Source: Acidobacteriaceae bacterium (GTDB lineage Bacteria; Acidobacteriota; Terriglobia; Terriglobales; Acidobacteriaceae). From it: a stretch of 64,000 nucleotides of DNA. The position numbers and the translations under genes are program-made. Positions 44,266 to 53,690 of this stretch are shown here, piece by piece. The stretch's first letter is position 1. Each line of letters begins with the position of its first letter. The notes under the pieces were generated by a model, which was not told the origin of the DNA, did no database searches, and saw only the letters and a list, made by a program, of their open reading frames with translations. The stretch is taken from the NCBI GenBank assembly GCA_030041515.1, contig JASHNS010000039.1:93603-157602 (forward strand), in the 5' to 3' direction.

Positions 44266-46317
44266 TCACCGCTGCGCGTTCTGCGTTACGCCCCCGCCGT
44301 CGCTCGCCTCTTCCGGCTGCGGCTGCGCCACCACCCCGCTGAATTGTGAGGCCGCCAGCATCCGCCGTCCCGTCCACGCTACGTCGTGCACCGGCCACCC
44401 CGCGTTCCACCACTTCCAGGTGCGGCTCTGCGGATCCACAGCGAATATCAGCGTGCTCTCGTTCGATGTGACGATCATCCGTCCCATCGCCGGGTCCCAG
44501 CGCAGATCGTTGATCGCCACCACCGGCAGCCGCTGCAGGCGCTTCCACATGAACCCGCGCGTCGACGTGTAGAACACGCCTTCGCGTCCCCCCGCCCACA
44601 GCGTTCCCTCCGGTGTCACCGCCAGCGTCGTCACCGCCGACAGCCCCGCGGGAAATACCACCGGCGCCCACGTCACGCCGTCATCCGTCGACACCATGAT
44701 GCCGGTCCGCCGCGCGGCGTACACTGTGCTGCCCCGCGTCACAATCGCGATGTAATCCCCCAGGCCTGAAAACGATCCGGGGCTCGCCGCGCCCAGCACC
44801 GGCCCCTGCCACGTGGTCCCATCGTCCGCGCTGCGGAAAACGCCCTGCGCCGTTGCCGCGTACCAGGTCCCGTCCGCCGTCGCCAGCGCCGTCACGCGTC
44901 CCTCAATCTGTACGCTGCTCGCGTGCTGCCTGCGCCGCCATTCCTGGCGCTCCCGCCACGTCCGCGGCGCTCTCTTCGGCGGATCGCTCTTCTTCTGCGT
45001 CCCGGTTGGAGCCACGCTGTCCGCCGCCGTCCATCCCGTGCCACTCCACCGGAAGACCCCGTTGTCCGTTCCCGCCATCAGCGTTCCATCCGCGCCCTGC
45101 GCCAGCTCGAAGACGTCGCGTCCGCCCAGCCCGTCGCTCACCTGCTTCCAGCTGCGGCCGTAATCGGTCGTCACAAACACGCCGCCGAATCGCTTGTCGT
45201 TGATGACGCCTGCATAGATCGTTCCTGGATCCTTCGCGTCCGTCAGCAGCGCCGCCACCTGCCGCTGCGAGTACCCTATGTTCGACGGCTCCCATGTCAT
45301 GCCGCCATCGTCGCTGGCCAGCACTCCGCTGCGATCCGTCGCCAGCAGCACATGCTGCGGATTGCCTGGATCCACATACACGTCGTTCACGATCACGTCG
45401 CCCGGCGTCGTCCGCTGCCACGTCTTGCCGCCATTCGTTGTCTTGTACAGCCCTTCGGTCGTCCCCGCATACACCGTATCGCTCTCGGCCGGATCCATCA
45501 CGATCGCCCGCGTCCTCCGCGCAGCCGAGGGAATCCCGTTCACCTTGCGGAAGTCGTCTCCAAAATCGTCGCTGCGATAAATCCCCGAGCACGCGCTCAG
45601 ATACATCAGCCGCGGGCTTTCCGGATCCACGTACATCGAGAAAATATCCGAGTCCACGATCAGTCCGGTACTCATGCTCTTCCAGGTCTTCCCGCCGTCC
45701 ATCGTCTTCCACGGCAGGTGCCACGTTCCCGCGTAGATGATCCCCGCATCGTACGGATCGATCGCAAGCGACTCCACTTCGTGGATCTCCGCGCTCCCCG
45801 GTGGGCTGATCTCTTCCCAGTGCGCGCCCTTATCCAGGCTGCGGTACACCCCGCGCAGCGTGCCCGCCACCAGTTCCTTCGCATTCCCGCGCGCCTGCTT
45901 CAGCGAGAGCACGGCCTGCCCGTGCATCCCCGGTTCTTCCGACCACGTCCGCCCGCTGTCGTGGCTGATGAACACGCCGCCGTCCGGATGATCCATCACC
46001 CACACCCCGGCAAACAGCGTCTTCGGGTCGGAGCGGTCCACGGCGAGCGAATCCACCACCAGGTTGTCCTGCGCGCCGAGCTTCGCCAGCCGCCTCCACG
46101 ACGCGCCCGCGTTGTTCGACACGTAGATCCAGCTGTTCGTCGTGCCCAGATAGATTCGCTGCGGATCCAGTGGATCGACGGCGAATCGCCGCGCGTCTCC
46201 GCCATCGGGACCGATGGCCGTCCACGCGCCCGGCGTTACCGGAACAGGCTGGGCTTGCACTCCAGGAACCGTGACGGCCAGAACCGCCAGGAATAAGGTC
46301 AACCGTGTCAACTTCAT
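44266..46317 (-). CDS. Large exported Asp-box (Ycf48/sortilin-like) beta-propeller protein
   Basis: A 683-residue protein with signal peptide MKLTRLTLFLAVLAVTVPGVQA; the ATG at 46317 has GGAG a few bases upstream, and the frame further upstream is not credible. The mature part repeats S-x-D-x-G-x-T-W Asp-box motifs: SNNAGASWRRL, SHDSGRTWSEE, MDGGKTWKSM, TNGGKTWQRT, SDDGGMTWEP, TTDYGRSWKQ and STDDGVTWAP. It is therefore a multi-blade propeller of the BNR/VPS10 type. Such exported proteins in Acidobacteriota have no defined ligand. Enzyme active-site residues are not apparent. Confidence 0.87.
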   Translation of the reverse strand: MKLTRLTLFLAVLAVTVPGVQAQPVPVTPGAWTAIGPDGGDARRFAVDPLDPQRIYLGTTNSWIYVSNNAGASWRRLAKLGAQDNLVVDSLAVDRSDPKTLFAGVWVMDHPDGGVFISHDSGRTWSEEPGMHGQAVLSLKQARGNAKELVAGTLRGVYRSLDKGAHWEEISPPGSAEIHEVESLAIDPYDAGIIYAGTWHLPWKTMDGGKTWKSMSTGLIVDSDIFSMYVDPESPRLMYLSACSGIYRSDDFGDDFRKVNGIPSAARRTRAIVMDPAESDTVYAGTTEGLYKTTNGGKTWQRTTPGDVIVNDVYVDPGNPQHVLLATDRSGVLASDDGGMTWEPSNIGYSQRQVAALLTDAKDPGTIYAGVINDKRFGGVFVTTDYGRSWKQVSDGLGGRDVFELAQGADGTLMAGTDNGVFRWSGTGWTAADSVAPTGTQKKSDPPKRAPRTWRERQEWRRRQHASSVQIEGRVTALATADGTWYAATAQGVFRSADDGTTWQGPVLGAASPGSFSGLGDYIAIVTRGSTVYAARRTGIMVSTDDGVTWAPVVFPAGLSAVTTLAVTPEGTLWAGGREGVFYTSTRGFMWKRLQRLPVVAINDLRWDPAMGRMIVTSNESTLIFAVDPQSRTWKWWNAGWPVHDVAWTGRRMLAASQFSGVVAQPQPEEASDGGGVTQNAQR

Positions 46318-46508
46318 ATCTCCACGGACTTGCGCCGCGGAGGAACGGTACGGCTCTCCGCGCAGCATTGAGGGGTTGTCTACATGGTATCCGTTTTCCC
46401 CCTGAATTTGCGCCGGTTTTGCCCTCCGATTGACCCTTTTGCCCGGTTTTTCCCGGAAACAGGTACGGAGCGCCCGCGGGCGCTCCGTCTGTTGAACTGC
46501 CAGCTCCC

Positions 46509-48599
46509 CTACCACACGCGGCACTTTTGCGCCGGGTCCATCGGCTGCCCCGTCCTGCAGCTGAAAGCCGTCGAAAACTCCGGCACATTCACCAGCACTC
46601 CCTTTACCCGGATCGCGTTCGGCGAATGCGGATCCGTCTGCACCAGCATCCGGTCGAATTGCGGCCGGTCGTTCGTGCACCAGTTCTGCGCGTACGCGAT
46701 AAAGAACTGCTGCATCGGCGTAAACTTCGCCTCCGCCGGACTGGCCGCAGGACCCGGCACTTTGCCCTGGTCCATCGCCATCCGCGCCATCAACGCCATC
46801 ATCGCCAGCCGGATGCCGCCATTGTCCGCCGTGTTCTCGCCCAGCGTCAGCTTCCCGTTCACCTTCAGCCCCGGTACCGCCTCGAACTGGTCGTATTCGT
46901 TCGCCACGCACGCCGTCCGCTCGTCGAAGTTCTTCTTGTCGGCGGGCGTCCACCAGTTCGCCAGGTTTCCGTGCCCGTCGTACTGCGAGCCCTGGTCGTC
47001 GAAGCCGTGCGTCAACTCATGCCCGACCACGGCTCCGATGTGCCCGTAGTTCGTCGTCGCCGGATCGTTCTTGTCGTAGAACGGCGGCTGCAGAATTCCT
47101 GCCGGAAAATTGATGCTGTTCTGGCTCGGATCGTAATACGCATTCACCGTCGGCGGAGTCATCTCCCACTCGCTCCGGTCCACCGGTTTTCCGATCTTAT
47201 TCAGCTCATACGCCGTCTCGAACTCGCGCGCCCGCACCGAATTCCCAAGCGCGTCATTCGCGCGGATCGTCAGCTTCGCATAGCTGCGCCACTTGTCCGG
47301 ATACCCGATCTTGTCCGTCACCTCGTGCAGCTTCGCGATGGCTTTCACTTTGGTTTCCGGGCTCATCCAGCTCAGGCTCTCGATGTCCTGCCCCATCGCC
47401 GTCTCGATCCCGTGCACCATCGTCAGCGCTTCCTGCTTCTGATCCGGCGTAAAGTACTTCGCCACATACAGCTGCCCCAGCGCGTCGCCCATTGACCCGT
47501 CTACGGCGTTCACGCACCGCTTCCACCGCGCCTGCTCCTGCGGCGTGCCCGTCAGATCGCGCCCGTAAAAGTCGAACGACGCCGCTTCGAAGGTCTCCGG
47601 CAGCCGCTGCGAGAATGAGTCCGCCAGATGCACCCGCATGTACGCCTTCAGCGTCGCCAGGTCCGTGTCCCCGATCGCCGCATTCAGCCCCCTGAAGAAA
47701 TCCGGCGAAGCCACGTTCAGCGAAGTCACCGCCGGCGAACCCATCGCTGCGACATACTTCGGCGCCGCTATCGCCGGCGCTGTCGCCGCAAACACCGTCA
47801 GCTCCTCCATGTGGTAGGTCGCCTTCGGATCGCGCCGCTCCACCACTCCCTGCGACGCTTTCGCCAGCTCCGTCTCGAATTTCATGATCGCGTCGGCTTC
47901 CGCCTGCGCCTTGTCCGCCGGATCTCCCAGCAGCGTCAGCATCCTGTCGAGATGCGCCACGTACTGCTTGCGCAGCTCCACGCTGTGGGCATCCGTACGC
48001 AGGTAGTAGTCTTTCTCCGGCAGGCCGATTCCGCCCTGATCGATATATGCAATCTCTTTGTCCGCATCCTTCAGATCCTGCTGCGATCCATAACTCATGA
48101 ATACGTTCACGCCCATGCGGTTCAGGTACGCGATCAGTTCGGGCAGTTCCGCCTTGCTCCTCAGCGCGTCAATCCGCCCCAGTTCCGGCTTCAGCGGCGC
48201 GAGTCCCGCCTGATTGATGGCTGAAGTGTCCATGCACGCCTGGTAGTAGTCGCCGATCTTCTGCGCATTCGCGCTGCGGTTCGGTCCGGCGTGCTCCGCC
48301 TGCTCCACGACCTGGTGCAGCGCCGCCGTGTTGAATTCGTACAGCGCCACAAACTGGTTGAACCAGGGCAGATCGCTCGGGATGGGGTGCAGCTTCGCGT
48401 AGTTCCCGCAGGCGAACTGGTAAAAGTTGTCGCACGGATTCGCCGTCGTATCCATTGCGCTGGCATCGAAACCGGGAATCGCCTGCGCTCCTGCCTCGGC
48501 CCCCGCGCCGGCCTGCGCCCTTGCGGGTTGCGCCCCGCCCATCATCAGCCCCACACCCATCAAAGCTGCCGCCACAGCCATCACTTTTTTCCCCTGCAT
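46509..48599 (-). CDS. M13-family zinc metallopeptidase (neprilysin/PepO type)
   Basis: A 696-residue exported endopeptidase. Signal peptide MQGKKVMAVAAALMGVGLMMGGAQPARA precedes NPCDNFYQFACGNY, the N-terminal M13 signature. The zinc site is HELTH in GAVVGHELTHGFDDQGSQYD, with the third ligand in LGENTADNGG. The substrate-binding NAYY is in TVNAYYDPSQNSINFPAGIL, and the typical C-terminus CRVW is present. M13 enzymes cleave short peptides outside the cytoplasm. It lies downstream of the OmpA-like gene, separated by a terminator. Confidence 0.96.
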   Translation of the reverse strand: MQGKKVMAVAAALMGVGLMMGGAQPARAQAGAGAEAGAQAIPGFDASAMDTTANPCDNFYQFACGNYAKLHPIPSDLPWFNQFVALYEFNTAALHQVVEQAEHAGPNRSANAQKIGDYYQACMDTSAINQAGLAPLKPELGRIDALRSKAELPELIAYLNRMGVNVFMSYGSQQDLKDADKEIAYIDQGGIGLPEKDYYLRTDAHSVELRKQYVAHLDRMLTLLGDPADKAQAEADAIMKFETELAKASQGVVERRDPKATYHMEELTVFAATAPAIAAPKYVAAMGSPAVTSLNVASPDFFRGLNAAIGDTDLATLKAYMRVHLADSFSQRLPETFEAASFDFYGRDLTGTPQEQARWKRCVNAVDGSMGDALGQLYVAKYFTPDQKQEALTMVHGIETAMGQDIESLSWMSPETKVKAIAKLHEVTDKIGYPDKWRSYAKLTIRANDALGNSVRAREFETAYELNKIGKPVDRSEWEMTPPTVNAYYDPSQNSINFPAGILQPPFYDKNDPATTNYGHIGAVVGHELTHGFDDQGSQYDGHGNLANWWTPADKKNFDERTACVANEYDQFEAVPGLKVNGKLTLGENTADNGGIRLAMMALMARMAMDQGKVPGPAASPAEAKFTPMQQFFIAYAQNWCTNDRPQFDRMLVQTDPHSPNAIRVKGVLVNVPEFSTAFSCRTGQPMDPAQKCRVW

Positions 48600-48666
48600 C
48601 CGTCCTCCTCAGAAAAACAACAGGCTCCTGCCCGTTCTTTTTAGCCAGATCAGAATATCCTGCGCG

Positions 48667-48698
48667 CAAAAAATCGGGGCTGGCACTCGGCCAGCCCC
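48667..48698 (-). terminator. Rho-independent terminator of the OmpA-like gene
   Basis: On the minus strand GGGGCTGGC and GCCAGCCCC form a perfect 9-bp stem around a 5-base loop, followed at once by GATTTTTTG. It lies 28 bases after the stop of the OmpA-like gene and before the M13 peptidase gene. Confidence 0.88.
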
Positions 48699-48725
48699 TC
48701 TTCTCGTCCGCTGTTCTGCGATGAC

Positions 48726-50477
48726 TTACCGCGATGTGCCGCTGGACGCAGCAGCTTTGTGGTGATGGTGATAGTGGTGGCGCACCGGGTTCCGCGGCTG
48801 AGCCTTGAACTGGCTCTCGTCCACCGCGGTCGTGCCCGGCACGTCGTTGTCGAAGTTGGCGCCCGCCGGAACCAGGTAGTCATCTACCTCGTTCTGGCCG
48901 CTCGTGCCCGTCCGCACCTGAATGCGGCTGGCATCGATGCCCTTCTCGCTCACCAGATAGGCTTTCGTGTTCACTGCGCGCTGCGCCGCCAGCTTCTCCG
49001 CCGTCGGCCAGTGCTCGCGCTCCCAGCGGGTCTTCGGCGTCCTCGTCGGAGCCGAATTGCCCACCAGCACGATCGTCCCGTCCGGCTTCTGCTGCGCGTT
49101 CAGCGCCACGTCGTCCAGGCAGGCCTTCGCTTCGTTATCCACCCGCGTCGGCCGCCGCTTGTCTGTGTTGAACGTGATCGAGCACAGCGTCTGCGTCTTC
49201 GGTGCCGGCGGCGGCGGCGGCGCTTCCACGTCCACCGTGGTCGTCGACGATGCCGTCTGCCCCTTGTCGTCCTGCACGTTGCAGGTCACCGTGATCGTTC
49301 CCGACGGCGCCCCTGTCGTCGACAGCGTCGCCGTGTTGCTGGTGCCGCTGATCGATCCCGCCGACGCCGAATAGCTGTACGTCAGCGTACGGTTCTGCGG
49401 GCTCACTCCGGTCGCCGTGATCGTCGACGTCCCGCCCGGCTGCACCGTCGTCGGATTCGCCGTGCAGCTCACCGTCGGCGGCTCAAACTGCTTCACCGTG
49501 AACTGCGCTGAAGCGTCCGCCGATTGTCCCGCCTTCGGTCCCTGCGTTACGTGCCCGGTCACCGTGTAGTTGCCCGGCTGCAGGTTCGTCGTGTCGATTG
49601 TGGTGGTCGAGTTGGTCCCGCTCACCGTCAGGCCCTGGCTGCCGCTCCAGCTGTACGTCGTCTTCTTTTTCGGATTCAGGTTCGTCGGTGTGCACGTCAC
49701 GGTCACCTGCTCGCCCGGATACACCGAATCCGGATTCGCCGCGCAGCTGTACGCGATCGGCGGCGGCGGCACGATGCTGCCGAAGTGCAGCAGAATTCCC
49801 GTGCTCAATCGCGCGTTGCCCACGTTCGCCCGCCCGCCAACGTACGGCGCCGGACCAAAATCGACGTGGTAATACTGGTAGTCCGCCTGGAACAGCCGCA
49901 GCGCAAATCGATGGCTCATGAACGGCAGTTCGTAGTCCAGACCTCCGCCCGCCGTCAGCGCCGGACCCCACGTGTATCCGTGCCACACATATTCAGCCGG
50001 CACGTTGGGACCTCCCAGCCGAACCCCTCCCGCCAGCGCATGCACGAAAGGCGTCATTCCCGCCATCGGATAACGGAAAATCAAACCCAGACCGAAATCC
50101 TGCGAACCATCATTCTTGCCATCCGGATGATTCGCGTACTCCACCTGCCCGCCCACGTACCGGTTGAAGTAGTAGGCAATGCTCCCGATCGCTCCCTCGT
50201 TGATCGATGAGTAGGAATCCGTCGCGGTCGCGCCGGCCGGATAGCTGAGCGGAGTCGTCACGTTTCCGTGCGGTGCGAGATATGAATACCCCATAAACAC
50301 ATCCATCCGCGACGGCGAGTCCTGCCGTGACGGAGACGGGGCGTTAGTGGCAGTCGACGTTGTCGACCCTGCCGACGATGAGGACGAATTTTGCGCCAGC
50401 ACCACGGTCGCGCCCAAACCTACGGCACAACCTGCCAGCAAAATTCGGCCCAGCTTTCTATACGGACGAGAATGCAT
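48726..50477 (-). CDS. Outer-membrane OmpA-like protein with two Ig-like repeats and a His-rich tail
   Basis: A 583-residue envelope protein. The ATG at 50477 has GGAGGG upstream, and the signal sequence includes ILLAGCAVGLGATVVLAQ. Residues ~50-235 look like an eight-stranded beta-barrel (VFMGYSYLAPHGNV; GGQVEYANHPDGKN; LRLFQADYQYYHVDFGP). Two Ig-like/PKD-type domains follow (SCAANPDSVYPGEQVTVTCTP; SCTANPTTVQPGGTSTITATG). The C-terminal ~130 residues resemble an OmpA peptidoglycan-binding domain (CSITFNTDKRRPTRVDNEAKACLDDVA, in pieces; SAPTRTPK; AQRAVNTKAYLV). The tail contains HHYHHHH. A clear terminator follows. Confidence 0.85.
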   Translation of the reverse strand: MHSRPYRKLGRILLAGCAVGLGATVVLAQNSSSSSAGSTTSTATNAPSPSRQDSPSRMDVFMGYSYLAPHGNVTTPLSYPAGATATDSYSSINEGAIGSIAYYFNRYVGGQVEYANHPDGKNDGSQDFGLGLIFRYPMAGMTPFVHALAGGVRLGGPNVPAEYVWHGYTWGPALTAGGGLDYELPFMSHRFALRLFQADYQYYHVDFGPAPYVGGRANVGNARLSTGILLHFGSIVPPPPIAYSCAANPDSVYPGEQVTVTCTPTNLNPKKKTTYSWSGSQGLTVSGTNSTTTIDTTNLQPGNYTVTGHVTQGPKAGQSADASAQFTVKQFEPPTVSCTANPTTVQPGGTSTITATGVSPQNRTLTYSYSASAGSISGTSNTATLSTTGAPSGTITVTCNVQDDKGQTASSTTTVDVEAPPPPPAPKTQTLCSITFNTDKRRPTRVDNEAKACLDDVALNAQQKPDGTIVLVGNSAPTRTPKTRWEREHWPTAEKLAAQRAVNTKAYLVSEKGIDASRIQVRTGTSGQNEVDDYLVPAGANFDNDVPGTTAVDESQFKAQPRNPVRHHYHHHHKAAASSGTSR

Positions 50478-50768
50478 GCGACAACCCTCCAAAATAACTT
50501 GCTTGCTGAAAATGATGCGCAGCCCCACTGGAAACGCACTCAGGGGGAGGCAAAAGGGGAAATTATTCCGCGCTTACGAAATTACCACAGGAACTACCTT
50601 TGGACGGCCCGGATTCCGCCATGTAACAGAAGTATTTGAAACTCACAGGTACCTTATGCGATACCCCATGGCGGTAAAGTTAGCACCAACGCCAACCCAT
50701 AGACCCATCAGCAATTCGATTTTCCCGCGCGCTCTGCCGGCCGACCCGGGGGCGCTCTGGACCCACCC

Positions 50769-51338
50769 CTATTCCAGGTTCAGCACCCGCTTGAGGCTGC
50801 CCCGCTCATGCTGGATCTTTTCCTGCAGCAGCGTAATGGCATACAGCAGTTGTTCCGGCCGCGGCGGACACCCCGGCACGTAGACATCCACCGGAATCAC
50901 CTGGTTTACGCCCTGTACCAACGCGTAATTGTTGAACACGCCACCGGAGGTGGCACACGCGCCCATCGAGATCACCCACTTCGGCTCCGGCATTTGGTCG
51001 TACAGCCGCTTGATCACCGGCGCCATCTTCCACGACACGCGCCCCGCAATCACCATCAGGTCCGATTGCCGCGGCGACGGCCGAAACACCTCCGCCCCGA
51101 ACCGCGCCACGTCGAACCGCGATGCCCCCATCGACATCATCTCGATCGCGCAGCAGGCCAGCCCAAAGGTCATCGGCCAGATCGAGCTCTTCCGGATCCA
51201 GTTGATCGCCGCGTCCACCGTCGTCAGGAAGACGCCTTCCGGCTGCTCATATCCGTAGCTCGCCTCCAGGACCTTTTCCCGATTCTTCCCGCTGCTCTCC
51301 AGCGTCCCAAACAGCCGCCGATCCTGCAGTTCGCTCAT
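50769..51338 (-). CDS. nuoB: NADH-quinone oxidoreductase subunit B (stand-alone copy)
   Basis: A 189-residue subunit of respiratory complex I that carries iron-sulfur cluster N2. Cluster cysteines are in [24 protein letters not shown] and [17 protein letters not shown], and all four are present. The core [29 protein letters not shown] (in pieces) is canonical. The start at MSELQDRR gives a ~45-residue N-terminal extension before the conserved core. No other nuo gene is nearby, which is unusual because nuoB normally sits between nuoA and nuoC. Confidence 0.95.
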   Translation of the reverse strand: MSELQDRRLFGTLESSGKNREKVLEASYGYEQPEGVFLTTVDAAINWIRKSSIWPMTFGLACCAIEMMSMGASRFDVARFGAEVFRPSPRQSDLMVIAGRVSWKMAPVIKRLYDQMPEPKWVISMGACATSGGVFNNYALVQGVNQVIPVDVYVPGCPPRPEQLLYAITLLQEKIQHERGSLKRVLNLE

Positions 51339-51407
51339 GCTTCCATCATACCGCCGCATCCATTCGGCTTGCTGGCAGCTGGCAGCCTTTCGCTGGCTGC
51401 CTCTCAG

Positions 51408-51452
51408 CTACCCGGCTTTGAACTACCCGCTTTTGAGCCGCCCGCTTTTCGG
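51408..51452. repeat. Three tandem 15-bp repeats upstream of amtB
   Basis: Three consecutive 15-mers of the form CTACCCGCTTTTGAG (CTACCCGGCTTTGAA, CTACCCGCTTTTGAG, CCGCCCGCTTTTCGG) lie about 100 bases before the amtB start, preceded by imperfect GGCAGCTGGCAGCC repeats. They might be protein-binding sites or neutral slippage. Confidence 0.6.
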
Positions 51453-51552
51453 CTAAATTAATTCCAAGCCCCGTTTGCCAACCTCCCGGGCGCGACCCTG
51501 TCGCTCTCGCCTGCGGATAACAGCCAGCTCCACCCCTGTCCCGCGGAGTGTC

Positions 51553-52896
51553 ATGCCTCGTCGCCGTCTGCTGCTGCCCCTTTCTCTTCTGCTTCTCTCT
51601 GCCCCCGCCGCCCTCGCCCAGTCTCCTGCCGCCCCCGCCATCTCCAATGGCGACAACGCCTGGATGCTCACCAGCGCGGCTCTTGTCCTCTTCATGACCG
51701 GCCCTGGCCTCGCCCTCTTCTACGGCGGCCTGGTCCGCCGCAAAAACGTCCTCGGCACCATGATGCAGAGCTTCGCCATGATGTGCATCGTCACCGTGCT
51801 CTGGGCGCTCTTCACCTACTCGCTCGCCTTTGGTCCCGGCAACGCCTTCATCGGCGGATTCCACTTCGCCTTCCTCCGCCACGTCGGCCTCGCGCCCGAC
51901 CCCGATTACAGCGCCACCATTCCCGCGCAGACGTACATGATCTACCAGCTCATGTTCGCCATCATCACTCCGGCGCTCATCTGCGGAGCCTTCGCCGAGC
52001 GCATGAAGTTCAGCGCCATGTGCCTCTTCCTCAGCCTCTGGACCATTGTCGTTTACTCGCCCATGGCCCACATGGTCTGGGGCAAGGGCGGATTCCTCAA
52101 CGCGGCCCTCGGCGGCTCGCTGCCCTGCCTCGACTTCGCCGGCGGCACCGTCGTTCACATCACCTCCGGCGTCTCCGCGCTGGTCTGCGCCCTCTATCTC
52201 GGCAAGCGCGTCGGCTACCCGCGCGAGCCCGCCCCGCCCCACTCCGTCGTCCTCAGCTTCATCGGAGCTTGCATGCTCTGGGTCGGCTGGTTCGGCTTCA
52301 ACGCCGGATCCGCTCTCGCCGCCAACGGCCTCGCCACCAGCGCCTTCGTCAACACCCAGTTCGCCACCGCGGCCGCCGCCATCTCCTGGTGCATCGCGGA
52401 GTGGCTCCGCAACGGCAAGCCCAGCGCTCTCGGCGCCATCTCCGGCGCCGTCGCCGGACTCGTCGCCATCACTCCCGCCTCCGGCTTCGTGCAGCCCATG
52501 CCCGCACTCGTTATCGGAGCCATCGCCGGCGCCTTCTGCTATCTCATGGTCACCGTCGTCAAATCCTTCTTCGGCTACGACGACTCCCTTGACGCCTTCG
52601 GCGTCCACGGAGCCGGCGGCACTATCGGCGCCATCCTCACCGGCTTCTTCGCCACCACCGTCATCAACCCCATCTACGGCCCCGGCAAACCTACCGGCGC
52701 CATCGACGGCCACTGGCATCAGGTGCTCAACCAGCTCGCCGGAGTCGCCATCGCCTGGGGCATCGCCATCGTCGGCACCCTCATCCTCCTCAAGCTCGTC
52801 GACCTCGTCATCGGCCTCCGCGTCTCCCGCGAGGACGAAATCGAAGGCCTCGACGTCACTCAGCACGGCGAAGAAGGCTACGACTTTGGCTCGTGA
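51553..52896 (+). CDS. amtB: Ammonium transporter
   Basis: A 447-residue Amt channel with cleavable signal MPRRRLLLPLSLLLLSAPAALAQ and eleven membrane helices. Pore elements are present: DFAGGTVVHITSGVSALV contains the conserved Asp and first twin histidine, and FGVHGAGGTIGAILTG contains the second. WMLTSAALVLFMTGPGLALFYGGLVRRKN and ALICGAFAERMKFSA are family hallmarks. The cytoplasmic C-terminus (GLRVSREDEIEGLDVTQHGEEGYDFG, in pieces) is the conserved region that couples to PII. glnK and glnD follow 1.6 kb downstream, so regulation by PII is expected. The intervening block separates it from the usual operon partner. Confidence 0.96.
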   Translation: MPRRRLLLPLSLLLLSAPAALAQSPAAPAISNGDNAWMLTSAALVLFMTGPGLALFYGGLVRRKNVLGTMMQSFAMMCIVTVLWALFTYSLAFGPGNAFIGGFHFAFLRHVGLAPDPDYSATIPAQTYMIYQLMFAIITPALICGAFAERMKFSAMCLFLSLWTIVVYSPMAHMVWGKGGFLNAALGGSLPCLDFAGGTVVHITSGVSALVCALYLGKRVGYPREPAPPHSVVLSFIGACMLWVGWFGFNAGSALAANGLATSAFVNTQFATAAAAISWCIAEWLRNGKPSALGAISGAVAGLVAITPASGFVQPMPALVIGAIAGAFCYLMVTVVKSFFGYDDSLDAFGVHGAGGTIGAILTGFFATTVINPIYGPGKPTGAIDGHWHQVLNQLAGVAIAWGIAIVGTLILLKLVDLVIGLRVSREDEIEGLDVTQHGEEGYDFGS

Positions 52897-53162
52897 CCAT
52901 CCAGGGAATCCATACGAAGATTTCAGCCTCATCCGACGTATGACGACGTTAGCCCCGTCGCGGCGGCCGCGAAGCGATGGGCAGGCGGAGCGAGGAGCGT
53001 GGCCTGAGCAAACCGAATGGCATCCGCGGTTGCTTTTTCTCTGCCGAACGCGTCCTGGTAGCTTTCAGCGTTGAAGATTCGATGCGTGATCTCTGTATAA
53101 CCGGTTGCTCGTCCGGAACTGCGTCAAGGCAAACGGTGAGGGAATGCTATCGTTGATTCGCA

Positions 53163-53618
53163 ATGCTTCACACCGGCGTCATTGTGACGAAGAACGAGGC
53201 GCTTCAGGAACTCTCCTCGGCAAGAGGGGCAAGGTGCACGAGTGTGGAGCTTGTCGCAACCAATTCGTGGTCCTTCAATTTCGAAGGGCGGCTATGGCTC
53301 AACGTGCAATGCCCGTGGCGAATTACCAGCGAATGCGGAATCGAACTAGGCAGCGAGGATCACGGCCAGCAGTTTGGACTTCCCGCGCCAGTCGACGGAA
53401 GCGCAACAGCAATGCGGCTTCTCGGCGACACGCCGCTACAGGACCTGTTCGTGGCTGAAAAGACCGGTGACATCGCTTTCGAGTTCGAGTCCGGCGTTCG
53501 ACTTGACGTGTTCAATCACTCGGCAGCCTACGAGGGCTGGAGCTGCGGAACGCCATCAGGCTTCACGATCATCGGCATGGGCGGCGGTGTTACCGCAAAG
53601 GTGATCCCGAAAACTTAG
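53163..53618 (+). CDS. DUF6188-like small protein
   Basis: A 151-residue cytoplasmic protein with alternating beta-like segments: SWSFNFEGRLWLNVQCPWRI, EDHGQQFGLPAPVDGSATAM, DIAFEFESGVRLDVFNHSAAYEGW. This pattern, especially the HGQQFGLPAPVD stretch and the C-terminal AYEGWSC, resembles DUF6188, a family sometimes found among putative immunity or accessory genes; the match is from memory. It is less GC-rich than amtB and glnK and lies in the block that separates them. No partner toxin is adjacent other than the VapC gene, which has its own antitoxin. Confidence 0.55.
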   Translation: MLHTGVIVTKNEALQELSSARGARCTSVELVATNSWSFNFEGRLWLNVQCPWRITSECGIELGSEDHGQQFGLPAPVDGSATAMRLLGDTPLQDLFVAEKTGDIAFEFESGVRLDVFNHSAAYEGWSCGTPSGFTIIGMGGGVTAKVIPKT

Positions 53619-53690
53619 GCCTGCGTCTGCGTAACGTCAGGCCTGCGGAATTTCCGCCATCTACCCGTTCGCAGGAAAGCGCTGTCCGCC

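Noticed and set aside
46318..46953. Upstream extension of the Asp-box propeller gene
   Set aside because: The extension overlaps the M13 peptidase gene in another frame and precedes a perfect signal peptide start at 46317.
51346..52932. A 528-codon frame antisense to amtB
   Set aside because: It is almost entirely Gly, Glu, Asp and Ala, while amtB on the other strand has all transporter motifs.
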